Origin: an uncultured Intrasporangium sp.
GTDB lineage: Bacteria > Actinomycetota > Actinomycetes > Actinomycetales > Dermatophilaceae
Assembly (NCBI GenBank): GCA_937873285.1
Contig: CALMNV010000298.1
Span: 1-7,920, forward strand
Length of the DNA: 7,920 nucleotides
Reading direction: 5' to 3'
The notes beneath the pieces were generated by a model. The model made no database searches, was not told the DNA's origin, and was given only the letters and a program-made list of their open reading frames with translations. The position numbers were made by a program, and so were the translations under genes. This document shows positions 1 to 5,101 of the stretch, in pieces (the stretch's first letter is position 1; each line of letters opens with the position of its first letter).

Positions 1-83
1 GCGGCGCGCAGCTGCTCGGCGAGCTGGTGGTAGAGCGGAACTGGCGTCTCCCGGTCGATCCTGACGTCAACGGGCGTGACCAT
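1..83 (-). CDS. GntR-family transcriptional regulator, N-terminal fragment (candidate IolR)
   Basis: Partial gene running off the left edge; only about 27 codons are present. From ATG at 83-81 the reading starts MVTPVDVRIDRETPVPLYHQ and continues LAEQLRAA. The Asp-x-x-x-Pro-x-Pro-Leu-Tyr-x-Gln-Leu-Ala-Glu-x-Leu pattern is the usual start of the winged-helix domain in HutC-like GntR regulators. An in-frame GTG at 89-87 is the only alternative start, because an in-frame TAG lies at 95-93. No Shine-Dalgarno is visible. A TAGGCT hexamer at 96-91 (TAnnnT, -10-like) ends 7 bases before the ATG, so the mRNA may be leaderless. The gene lies downstream of the inositol-type transporter operon on the same strand. 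In corynebacteria the iol repressor IolR is a GntR protein, so a role as repressor of this locus is a reasonable inference. The effector domain is outside the window, so the subfamily cannot be proven. Confidence 0.8.
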   Translation of the reverse strand, partial: MVTPVDVRIDRETPVPLYHQLAEQLRA

Positions 84-118
84 GCCCACAGCCTAGCGAC
101 AGAAGAGGCGAGGTAATG

Positions 119-140
119 ACGTGTGCATGTCAGCACACAC
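119..140. repeat. Inverted repeat between usp and the GntR gene
   Basis: GTGTGC (121-126) and GCACAC (133-138) form perfect 6-bp arms around a 6-base spacer; two further wobble pairs are possible in RNA. It lies 11 bases beyond the usp stop codon and about 40 bases upstream of the GntR start. It could be a weak terminator of the transporter unit (no T-run follows it) or an operator of the GntR gene. The overlapping 128-137 sequence TGTCAGCACA matches 8 of 10 positions of the IolR-type consensus, which slightly favours autoregulation. Confidence 0.35.
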
Positions 141-148
141 GGGCGCTC

Positions 149-562
149 TCACCGTGGCGCCTTCACCACCAGCACGGGCAGGTCGGCGTCGAGCAGGACG
201 TTCTGCGTGACGCTCCCGAGGAACGCCTTGCCGACCGGGGAGCGCCGGCGAGCACCGATGACGAGCAGGTCGGGGCCCAGCTCCCGGACGGCACCGAGGA
301 TGGCCTCGGAGACTCCGGAGATCTCCCTGCCGCCGGCCACGAGCCGCACCTGCCAGCGGACCGTCGACAGCTCCGTGCCCTCGAGCACGTCCTCGACCGC
401 GTCGGAGATGCCGGCTCGATGCGCCTGCGCGATGTCGGCGTCGAGCGACTCGACGACGTGGATCACGACGAGCTCCGTTGCCCGGTATGCCGCCTGGCGG
501 GCTCCCTCGACCAGTGCGAGCCGGCTCGAGGGCTGGGGGTGGTGGGCGACTGCGACGCTCAT
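149..562 (-). CDS. Universal stress protein (UspA) family protein
   Basis: 137 aa, the usual length of a single-domain UspA protein. The C-terminal half is diagnostic: PDLLVIGARRRSPVGKAFLG, then SVTQNVLLDADLPVLVVK, the beta4-loop-alpha4-beta5 region of the family. The ATP-binding pattern G-2X-G-9X-G-S/T is present in register, but its second glycine is Arg106 (Gly103, Arg106, Gly116, Ser117). The N-terminal strand SVAVAHH has His where ATP-binding members carry Asp. Both changes suggest weak or no ATP binding, an inference. ATG at 562 follows the ABC ATPase stop by 12 bases with only a weak G-rich ribosome site, so it is the last gene of the transporter operon. Its role there is unknown; a regulatory or stress link to uptake is possible. 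Confidence 0.85.
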   Translation of the reverse strand: MSVAVAHHPQPSSRLALVEGARQAAYRATELVVIHVVESLDADIAQAHRAGISDAVEDVLEGTELSTVRWQVRLVAGGREISGVSEAILGAVRELGPDLLVIGARRRSPVGKAFLGSVTQNVLLDADLPVLVVKAPR

Positions 563-574
563 CTGCCGCCCCCG

Positions 575-1393
575 TCAGCTCTGCTGCAGCTCGTGCGAGA
601 GCTCGGTCAGCTCGTCGCCGCCGGCCATCTGCCGGGTCAGCTCGTCGAGGGCGACCTCGGACCGCTTCTTGTCGAGCACTGCCTGCCCGAGCTTGAGGAT
701 GACGAAGTGGTTGCCGACGAGGTAGGCGTGGTGCGGGTTGTGCGTGATGAAGACGACGCCGAGACCGGCGTCGCGCGCCGCGGCCGTGTACTTCAGCACC
801 ACTCCGGACTGCTTGACGCCGAGCGCCGCGGTCGGCTCGTCGAGGATGAGCACCCTCGCGCCGAAGTAGACCGCCCGGGCGATGGCCACGCACTGACGCT
901 GGCCACCGGACAGGGTCCCGATGGGCTGGTTGATGTCCTTGACCGTGACGCCCATCTTGCGCAGCTCCTCGTCGGCGATGCGCTTCATGTCCTTGACCTT
1001 GAGGCTGCCGAACGGACCACGGCCGCTGACCAGCTCGGAGCCGAGGAAGAAGTTGCGCCACACCTCCATGAGGGGGACGACCGCGAGGTCCTGGTAGACC
1101 GTCGCGATCCCGTGGTCGAGGGACTCACGCGGAGAGGAGAAGGAGACCTCCTTGCCGTCGACCTTCACAGAGCCCTCGTTGTGCGGGTGCAGGCCGGAGA
1201 TGATCTTGATGAGGGTCGACTTGCCCGCCCCGTTGTCACCGAGCACGCAGGTGACCTCGCCGGCGCGCACGGTGAGGTTGATGCCCTTGAGCGCCCGGAT
1301 CGCGCCGTAGGTCTTGCCGACGTTGCGCATCTCGACGAGCGGCTCGCCGGACTGCAGATGCGGGTCGGCGTGGCCGGCCAGGGTGTCGGTCAT
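575..1393 (-). CDS. Sugar ABC transporter ATP-binding protein (inositol-type, single nucleotide-binding domain)
   Basis: 272 aa cytoplasmic ATPase that would power the importer with the adjacent permease and binding protein. Motifs in order: Walker [10 protein letters not shown] (52-60), Q-loop Gln101, signature LSGGQ (161-165), Walker B VLILDE (181-186) and H-loop His218. The [10 protein letters not shown] stretch after Walker B is typical of the short FrcA-type sugar ATPases. RbsA/MglA-type proteins carry two such domains in about 500 aa; here one domain is present, so a homodimer is expected. ATG at 1393 was chosen because it follows the permease stop by one base, has AAAGGTGG upstream inside the permease end, and places the first strand ([11 protein letters not shown]) at residue 20; an upstream start would add a low-complexity extension that overlaps the permease gene. 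Substrate cannot be read from this subunit; inositol is inferred from context. Confidence 0.93.
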   Translation of the reverse strand: MTDTLAGHADPHLQSGEPLVEMRNVGKTYGAIRALKGINLTVRAGEVTCVLGDNGAGKSTLIKIISGLHPHNEGSVKVDGKEVSFSSPRESLDHGIATVYQDLAVVPLMEVWRNFFLGSELVSGRGPFGSLKVKDMKRIADEELRKMGVTVKDINQPIGTLSGGQRQCVAIARAVYFGARVLILDEPTAALGVKQSGVVLKYTAAARDAGLGVVFITHNPHHAYLVGNHFVILKLGQAVLDKKRSEVALDELTRQMAGGDELTELSHELQQS

Positions 1394-1394
1394 G

Positions 1395-2456
1395 TCAGCC
1401 CACCTTTCGGGCGGTCGAGAGCTTCTTGACATAGAGGTTGACCATGACGGCGAGGAGGAGCATGACGCCGAGGAAGGCGCGGAACCAGTTCGGGTCCCAC
1501 CCGGCATACACGATGCCGAGGCTCGTCATGCCGAAGATGAACGCGCCGATGGCGACGCCGAGGGCGTTGCCGAAGCCGCCCGTGAGCAGGGTGCCGCCCA
1601 CGACCGCGGCGATGATGTAGAGGAACTCGTTGCCGATGCCGTTTCCCGCCTGCAGGGTGTCGAACTTGTAGAGCGTGTGCATGCCGACGAACCAGCCGAG
1701 GAACGCCACGGTCATGAACAGCCCGATCTTGACCTTGCGCACCGGCACGCCGACCGCGCGGGCCGAGTCGGCGTTGCCCCCGGAGGCGTAGATCCAGTTG
1801 CCGACCTTGGTCCGTTGCAGGATCCAGGCGGAGAGCACGACGAAGAGCAGCCACCAGAGCACCGTGACCTCGACGGTGACGGTGCCCACCCGAAAGCTCG
1901 AGGCGAAGACCGCGTCCAGGGAGCTGTAGCCCGCCATCTGGTTGATGTTCGGCGTCGAGACCGACCCGGTGACCAGCTTGGTCACGCCGAGGTTCGCGCC
2001 TTGGAGCACGAAGAAGGTGCCTAGTGTGATGAGGAACGACGGGATCCCCGTGCGCACCACGAGGTAGCCGTTGAGAAAGCCGAGCGCCAGCGAGAAGGCG
2101 AGGGAGAGGAGCGCCCCGACCCACAGGTTGATCCCGAGCTGGTAGCAGAACATCGCGTTGACGAGGCCGGCCGTGGTGACGATGACGCCGGCGGAAAGGT
2201 CGAACTCTCCGCCGATCATCAGCATCCCCACCGCGACGGCGACGATGCCGATCGTCGAGGACTGGTAGAGCACGGTGAACAGCGATCCGGGCGACCGGAA
2301 GGCCGGGGCCACCGCGAGGAAGAAGACGAAGATGACGACGGCCGCGACAAGGGCGCCCACCTCCGGCCGGGCGAGCAGGCGGTTCGACCAGCCGAGCGTG
2401 ACCCGGTTCGAGGTCTCCGCCGGCGCGGCCGGAGGAGTCTGCGTGGTTTGGCTCAT
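1395..2456 (-). CDS. Sugar ABC transporter permease (RbsC/inositol-type)
   Basis: 353 aa integral membrane protein, normal for the ribose/xylose/inositol (CUT2) permease family. A cytoplasmic N-terminus of about 33 residues is followed by many hydrophobic segments, for example near 34-51, 66-82, 112-134, 139-157, 197-213, 244-262, 279-311 and 326-343. Family hallmarks are GGEFDLSAG (82-90), a variant of the GG-x-DLS-x-G signature, the ATPase-contact loop around 227-247 ([20 protein letters not shown]) and the Gly-rich [15 protein letters not shown] region (283-297). ATG at 2456 has GGAG 7 bases upstream. The TGA is one base from the ATPase ATG, so coupling is likely. The homodimer would form the membrane channel. 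Sugar identity is inferred from the divergent iol genes. Confidence 0.93.
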   Translation of the reverse strand: MSQTTQTPPAAPAETSNRVTLGWSNRLLARPEVGALVAAVVIFVFFLAVAPAFRSPGSLFTVLYQSSTIGIVAVAVGMLMIGGEFDLSAGVIVTTAGLVNAMFCYQLGINLWVGALLSLAFSLALGFLNGYLVVRTGIPSFLITLGTFFVLQGANLGVTKLVTGSVSTPNINQMAGYSSLDAVFASSFRVGTVTVEVTVLWWLLFVVLSAWILQRTKVGNWIYASGGNADSARAVGVPVRKVKIGLFMTVAFLGWFVGMHTLYKFDTLQAGNGIGNEFLYIIAAVVGGTLLTGGFGNALGVAIGAFIFGMTSLGIVYAGWDPNWFRAFLGVMLLLAVMVNLYVKKLSTARKVG

Positions 2457-2483
2457 GGCATTGCTCCGATCCGGTACGCCGAG

Positions 2484-2517
2484 CAGGCGGCCGGCCCGGT
2501 GTCGGGCCGGCCGCCTG
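2484..2517 (-). other. Perfect 15-bp hairpin in the SBP-permease gap
   Basis: Left arm 2484-2498 (CAGGCGGCCGGCCCG), 4-base loop 2499-2502 and right arm 2503-2517 are perfectly complementary. The hairpin begins 5 bases after the binding-protein stop codon and ends 27 bases before the permease ATG. No T-run follows on the minus strand. Such structures between binding-protein and permease genes commonly protect the upstream mRNA 3' end or give partial termination, raising binding-protein dosage over the membrane parts. That role is inferred here; a weak intrinsic terminator is the alternative. Confidence 0.75.
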
Positions 2518-2522
2518 GCGGG

Positions 2523-3524
2523 CTAGCGGGTGTTGTTCTTCGCGAAGGGGAGGATGGCGTCGATGTTCTTCGCGTCGACGAAGGAGGGGCCGGTCAGGAC
2601 CGGCTTGCCCCCACCGATGTCGTTGCCGTTCTTCTTGTACAGATAGAGCGACTGGACCGCGAGGTAGCCCTGCACGTAAGGCTGCTGGTCGATCGAGAAC
2701 TGGATCTTGCCGTCCTTGATGGCCTGCGCCGCGTCCTGGTTGAGGTCGAAGGTGATCAGCTTGGCTGAGCTGCCCGACTGGTCGATGGCCTTGAGCGCGT
2801 CGAGCGCGATGGGGGCTCCGAGCGTCACGATGTAGTCGATCGACTTGTCCTGCGAGAGCTTGGCCTGCAGCGCCGAGACCACCGACGGGTCGTCTGCCCC
2901 GTTGACCTGGATGTTCTCCGTCGCGGGCGCGGCGCTCTTCACGCCGGCGCACCGGGCCTCCAGCGCCACCGACCCGGCGGCCTGGATGACGCACAGGGGC
3001 TTCTTGGCGCCCGCTTCCGTGATCCGCTTGCCAGCGGTGGTGCCCGCCAGGGTCTCGTCGGACCCGAAGTACATCAGCGCCCCGACCTTCTGATACTGGT
3101 CGATACCCGAGTTGAAGGCGACGACGGGGATGTTGGCGCTCGCCGCGGACTTCACCGCGCCGGCCAGCGCGTCCGGCGTTGCCAGCGTGGTGGCGATGCC
3201 GTCGACCTTGGAGTCGACCGCGTTCTGGATGAGCGTCGCCTGCTTGGACGGCTCCGGGTCGTTGGAGTACTTGAGGGTGATGCCGTTGTTCTTCGCCGCC
3301 TGGTTGGCGCCGGCCTTGATCTTGTCCCAGAACGTGTCGCCGGGGGTCTCGTGCGTGACCATGGCGAAGGTGTAGCCGGAGTTGTCACCGGCGCCACCGC
3401 CACCGCCGGTGCCGCCGGCGGAGGTCGAGGGCGCGCCGCCGCTGCTGCAGGCAGCCGCGACCAGTGCGACGGCGGTGGCCACGCCGGCGACTTTCGCGCT
3501 CTTTCGAGCTCGAGGAAGGGTCAT
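2523..3524 (-). CDS. Sugar ABC transporter substrate-binding lipoprotein (inositol-type)
   Basis: 333 aa extracytoplasmic receptor of the importer. The N-terminus is a lipoprotein signal: basic PRARKSAK, a hydrophobic stretch 11-24, then LVAAAC with lipidated Cys26. A Ser/Gly-rich tether follows (27-50, including GGTGGGGGAG). The periplasmic-binding-protein type 1 fold starts at YTFAMVTHETPGDTFWDKIK (51-70), typical of the RbsB/IbpA-like family; VDGIATTLATPDAL (108-120) and IPVVAFNSG (132-140) are ligand-cleft segments of that family. Cys178 and Cys192 could form a disulfide. ATG at 3524 has AGGA about 8 bases upstream. It is first in the transporter operon and sits next to the divergent iolC control region. 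Inositol as ligand is inferred from this arrangement; other cyclitols or pentoses are possible. Confidence 0.92.
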   Translation of the reverse strand: MTLPRARKSAKVAGVATAVALVAAACSSGGAPSTSAGGTGGGGGAGDNSGYTFAMVTHETPGDTFWDKIKAGANQAAKNNGITLKYSNDPEPSKQATLIQNAVDSKVDGIATTLATPDALAGAVKSAASANIPVVAFNSGIDQYQKVGALMYFGSDETLAGTTAGKRITEAGAKKPLCVIQAAGSVALEARCAGVKSAAPATENIQVNGADDPSVVSALQAKLSQDKSIDYIVTLGAPIALDALKAIDQSGSSAKLITFDLNQDAAQAIKDGKIQFSIDQQPYVQGYLAVQSLYLYKKNGNDIGGGKPVLTGPSFVDAKNIDAILPFAKNNTR

Positions 3525-3873
3525 CGAGAGTTCCTTTCGTCAGGTCGCGGGGTGATCCGGTCGACTGACGCGGCGCGACGAGCTGTGGCGGAGGTGGTGC
3601 TGAGCGGCTGGGGAAGTCGTGTCCGACCCCGAAAGCGGGGGCTCGGACCGGGTCGTGCCCGAGACTGCCGCTCCTGACACCTCGTCGGGCGCCGTTGCGG
3701 TGCTGGGCTCGTCCGGTGGACGGATGCGGGCGAGGTCGTCGCCGTGACGCGGGCCGGCTCGCGAACGCAGGTGCGGCTCGCAGGCCAGCGCCGGCGTGGT
3801 GTCCATGACCGCAATGAGCCTCCATCTCGGCGACGGTGCCGGCAAGAGCGAGGATGCAGGAGCGGCGGTCGCG
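3525..3873. other. Long non-coding stretch, probable 5' leader of the SBP operon
   Basis: About 350 bases with no convincing gene; open frames here lack a ribosome site and give Arg/Pro/Ser-rich translations. If the minus-strand promoter near 3851-3880 is right, transcription starts near 3844 and the binding-protein mRNA carries a leader of about 320 nt. The clearest structure is a hairpin at 3621-3648: GTCCGA pairs with TCGGAC and an inner CCCCG pairs with CGGGG around a 4-base loop, with a 2-base bulge. No known riboswitch class was recognised. Confidence 0.45.
3621..3648 (-). repeat. Bulged hairpin in the SBP leader
   Basis: Outer arm GTCCGA (3621-3626) is complementary to TCGGAC (3643-3648). 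Inner CCCCG (3627-3631) is complementary to CGGGG (3636-3640), with loop AAAG (3632-3635) and unpaired GC at 3641-3642. That gives 11 pairs. No T-run is seen on either strand, so it is more likely leader structure than a terminator. Confidence 0.5.
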
Positions 3874-3880
3874 CTGTCAA
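3851..3880 (-). promoter_or_regulatory. Candidate promoter of the transporter operon
   Basis: On the minus strand TTGACA (3880-3875) is a perfect -35 hexamer. An 18-base spacer leads to CATCCT (3856-3851), a weak -10 that keeps the A at position 2 and the T at position 6. It faces the substrate-binding protein gene. The -35 mirrors the one serving iolC. The -10 is the uncertain part. Confidence 0.45.
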
Positions 3881-3885
3881 GAGTT

Positions 3886-3895
3886 TGACCAAACA
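3886..3895 (+). promoter_or_regulatory. Candidate IolR-type operator, site 1
   Basis: TGACCAAACA matches 9 of 10 positions of KGWCHTRACA, the binding motif I recall for the GntR repressor IolR of Corynebacterium glutamicum (mismatch: A instead of T at position 6). It lies between the two divergent -35 hexamers, in an AT-richer island, 16 bases before a full match. It overlaps the small inverted repeat GTTTG-AC-CAAAC (3883-3894). Confidence 0.5.
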
Positions 3896-3901
3896 GCAGA
3901 A

Positions 3902-3911
3902 TGTCCTAACA
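3902..3911 (+). promoter_or_regulatory. Candidate IolR-type operator, site 2 (full consensus match)
   Basis: TGTCCTAACA fits all ten positions of KGWCHTRACA, recalled as the C. glutamicum IolR motif. It ends 5 bases before the plus-strand -35. A weaker 7/10 match (ACGCTTGACA, 3913-3922) covers that -35 itself. Together with site 1 this suggests the GntR protein encoded at the left edge represses both divergent units in the absence of inositol, an inference. Confidence 0.6.
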
Positions 3912-3916
3912 AACGC

Positions 3917-3945
3917 TTGACAGGTCGCGGCGGAGCGTCGACCAT
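3917..3945 (+). promoter_or_regulatory. Candidate promoter of the iolC operon
   Basis: TTGACA (3917-3922) is a perfect -35 hexamer, followed after 17 bases by GACCAT (3940-3945), a weak -10 keeping A2 and T6. Transcription would start near 3952, giving a leader of about 55 nt before the ATG at 4008. It adjoins the operator sites directly upstream. Confidence 0.45.
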
Positions 3946-3995
3946 CGGGAGGAGCCGCGAGTCGAGCGCTCTGCAGACGACCACCGCAACCAGCG

Positions 3996-4000
3996 AGGAG
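3996..4000 (+). promoter_or_regulatory. Strong Shine-Dalgarno of the leader ORF
   Basis: AGGAG stands 7 bases before ATG 4008. It is the best ribosome site in the control region and points to ATG 4008, not the iolC GTG at 4091, as the first translation start of the plus-strand operon. The iolC GTG has only GAGG (4077-4080) at a longer 10-base spacing. Confidence 0.6.
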
Positions 4001-4007
4001 TAGCCCC

Positions 4008-4094
4008 ATGTGCATTCCACCGGCCGTCCGCGGGATCGTCGGACCGTCTCCCGCGCAGACCTCCGGTGTCCTCGACGAGGTCGGTGGGTGGTGA
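4008..4094 (+). CDS. 28-residue leader ORF, translationally coupled to iolC
   Basis: Small open frame from ATG 4008 to TGA 4092-4094. The peptide begins MCIPPAVRGIVG and ends LDEVGGW. Evidence that it is translated: an AGGAG site 7 bases upstream, third codon positions about 78% G/C (21 of 27 sense codons after the ATG) against about 63% for the iolC frame over the same stretch, and a GTGA overlap with the iolC start that repeats the overlap style of every later junction in the operon. I recognise no family, and it has no membrane segment or obvious run of regulatory codons. It may be a coupling leader that delivers ribosomes to the weak iolC start, or a small protein of its own. It could also be a chance frame. 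Confidence 0.45.
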   Translation: MCIPPAVRGIVGPSPAQTSGVLDEVGGW

Positions 4095-5101
4095 GCCGCG
4101 GCCCGGAGGTCTTCGACGTGGTCGCCATCGGGCGCACCGGGGTCGACATCTATCCGCTGCAGCACGGCACCGGGCTGGAGCACGTGCGCACCTTCGAGAA
4201 GTTCCTCGGCGGAAGCGCCACGAACCTCGCCGTGGCGGCGGCCCGGCACGGGCACCGGACCGCCTTGGTGACCCGCACCGGCCGCGACCCCTTCGGTCGC
4301 TTCATCCACGAGGCCCTGCGGAGCTTCGGGGTCGACGCCACCTTCGTCACCGAGGCCGACGGGCCACCGACGCCGGTGACCTTCTGTGAGGTGTTCCCAC
4401 CCGACCACTTCCCGCTCTACTTCTACCGTTACCCGACCGCCCCCGACCTGCTTCTCGAGTCGGACGCCCTGCCCCTCGCCGCGATCCGGGAGGCCGCCCT
4501 CTACTGGTCCACCGTGACCGGCCTCTCGCAGGAGCCCAGCCGCACGGCTCACTTCACGGCGTGGCAGGCCCGCGGGCGGCGCACGCTCACGGTGCTCGAC
4601 CTCGACTACCGCGCCACCTTCTGGCCCTCCCGAGACGAGGCGAGCGAGCACGTGGGCGCAGCCCTCGACCTCGTCACGGTGGCGGTCGGCAACCGGGAGG
4701 AGTGCGAGGTGGCGGTCGGGGAGACCGACCCGCATCGCGCGGCCGACGCGCTGCTGGAGCGAGGCGTCGAGCTCGCAGTCGTCAAGCAGGGCCCCAAGGG
4801 CGTGCTCGCGGCGACGCGCGAGGAGCGGGTCGAGGTGGCACCCCATCCGGTCGAGGTCGTCAACGGCCTCGGCGCCGGAGACGCGTTCGGCGGTGCGCTA
4901 TGCCATGGTCTGCTCCGAGGGTGGGACCTGCGCCGCACCATGGAGTTCGCCAACGCCGCGGGAGCCATCGTCGCCTCCAAGCTGGAGTGCTCCAGCGCGA
5001 TGCCGACGACCGCCGAGGTGGAGCAGCGCCTCGCCGCCGGCATCATCTCCGGCACCGCCCCAGCAACCGCCCCCCTTCCCGTCGTCGAGGAGTCCCGATG
5101 A
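4091..5101 (+). CDS. iolC: 5-dehydro-2-deoxygluconokinase (IolC)
   Basis: 336 aa PfkB-family sugar kinase that phosphorylates 2-deoxy-5-keto-D-gluconate at O6 in inositol catabolism. It opens with FDVVAIGRTGVDIYPLQ (8-24), then the substrate-binding GGSATNLAVAAARHG (40-54), LDLDYRATFW (169-178, close to the DxDYRPxxW of IolC proteins), and the C-terminal PfkB signature VNGLGAGDAFGGALCHGLL (257-275), whose Asp264 is the expected catalytic base. GTG 4091 is preferred: it places the first strand where the family has it, has GAGG upstream and overlaps the leader ORF stop. An in-frame GTG at 4010 would add 27 Arg-rich residues with poor codon bias. The stop overlaps the next gene by ATGA. Another PfkB specificity is possible from sequence alone, but iolB and iolD follow. 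Confidence 0.93.
   Translation: MSRGPEVFDVVAIGRTGVDIYPLQHGTGLEHVRTFEKFLGGSATNLAVAAARHGHRTALVTRTGRDPFGRFIHEALRSFGVDATFVTEADGPPTPVTFCEVFPPDHFPLYFYRYPTAPDLLLESDALPLAAIREAALYWSTVTGLSQEPSRTAHFTAWQARGRRTLTVLDLDYRATFWPSRDEASEHVGAALDLVTVAVGNREECEVAVGETDPHRAADALLERGVELAVVKQGPKGVLAATREERVEVAPHPVEVVNGLGAGDAFGGALCHGLLRGWDLRRTMEFANAAGAIVASKLECSSAMPTTAEVEQRLAAGIISGTAPATAPLPVVEESR

Noticed and set aside
116..1429. 437-codon open frame on the plus strand opposite the usp and ATPase genes
   Set aside because: It is the reverse-strand shadow of two clearly conserved genes; its translation is Asp/Glu/Arg/Val rich with no family motif.
1390..2994. 534-codon minus-strand frame across permease and binding-protein genes
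   Set aside because: Arg/Gly/Pro-rich translation in the wrong frame over two recognised genes; typical GC-rich artefact.
3382..3425. CCACCGCCACCGCC-like simple repeat
   Set aside because: It is the reverse complement of the glycine codons in the lipoprotein tether, so coding explains it.
3540..3845. 101-codon minus-strand frame in the long leader
   Set aside because: It would need a TTG start without a ribosome site, and its Pro/Ser/Arg-rich sequence resembles nothing I know.
3541..3930. CAGGTCGCGG repeated at 3541-3550 and 3921-3930
   Set aside because: A 10-base GC-rich direct repeat is expected by chance and neither copy sits at a matching functional position.
4010..4090. 27-residue N-terminal extension of IolC from GTG 4010
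   Set aside because: Arg-rich, poor third-position bias, and not found in the usual PfkB N-terminus; the frame starting at ATG 4008 explains the Shine-Dalgarno better.
3521..4846. 441-codon minus-strand frame across the control region and iolC
   Set aside because: It is antisense to iolC, low in family-like features, and would run through the promoter region.
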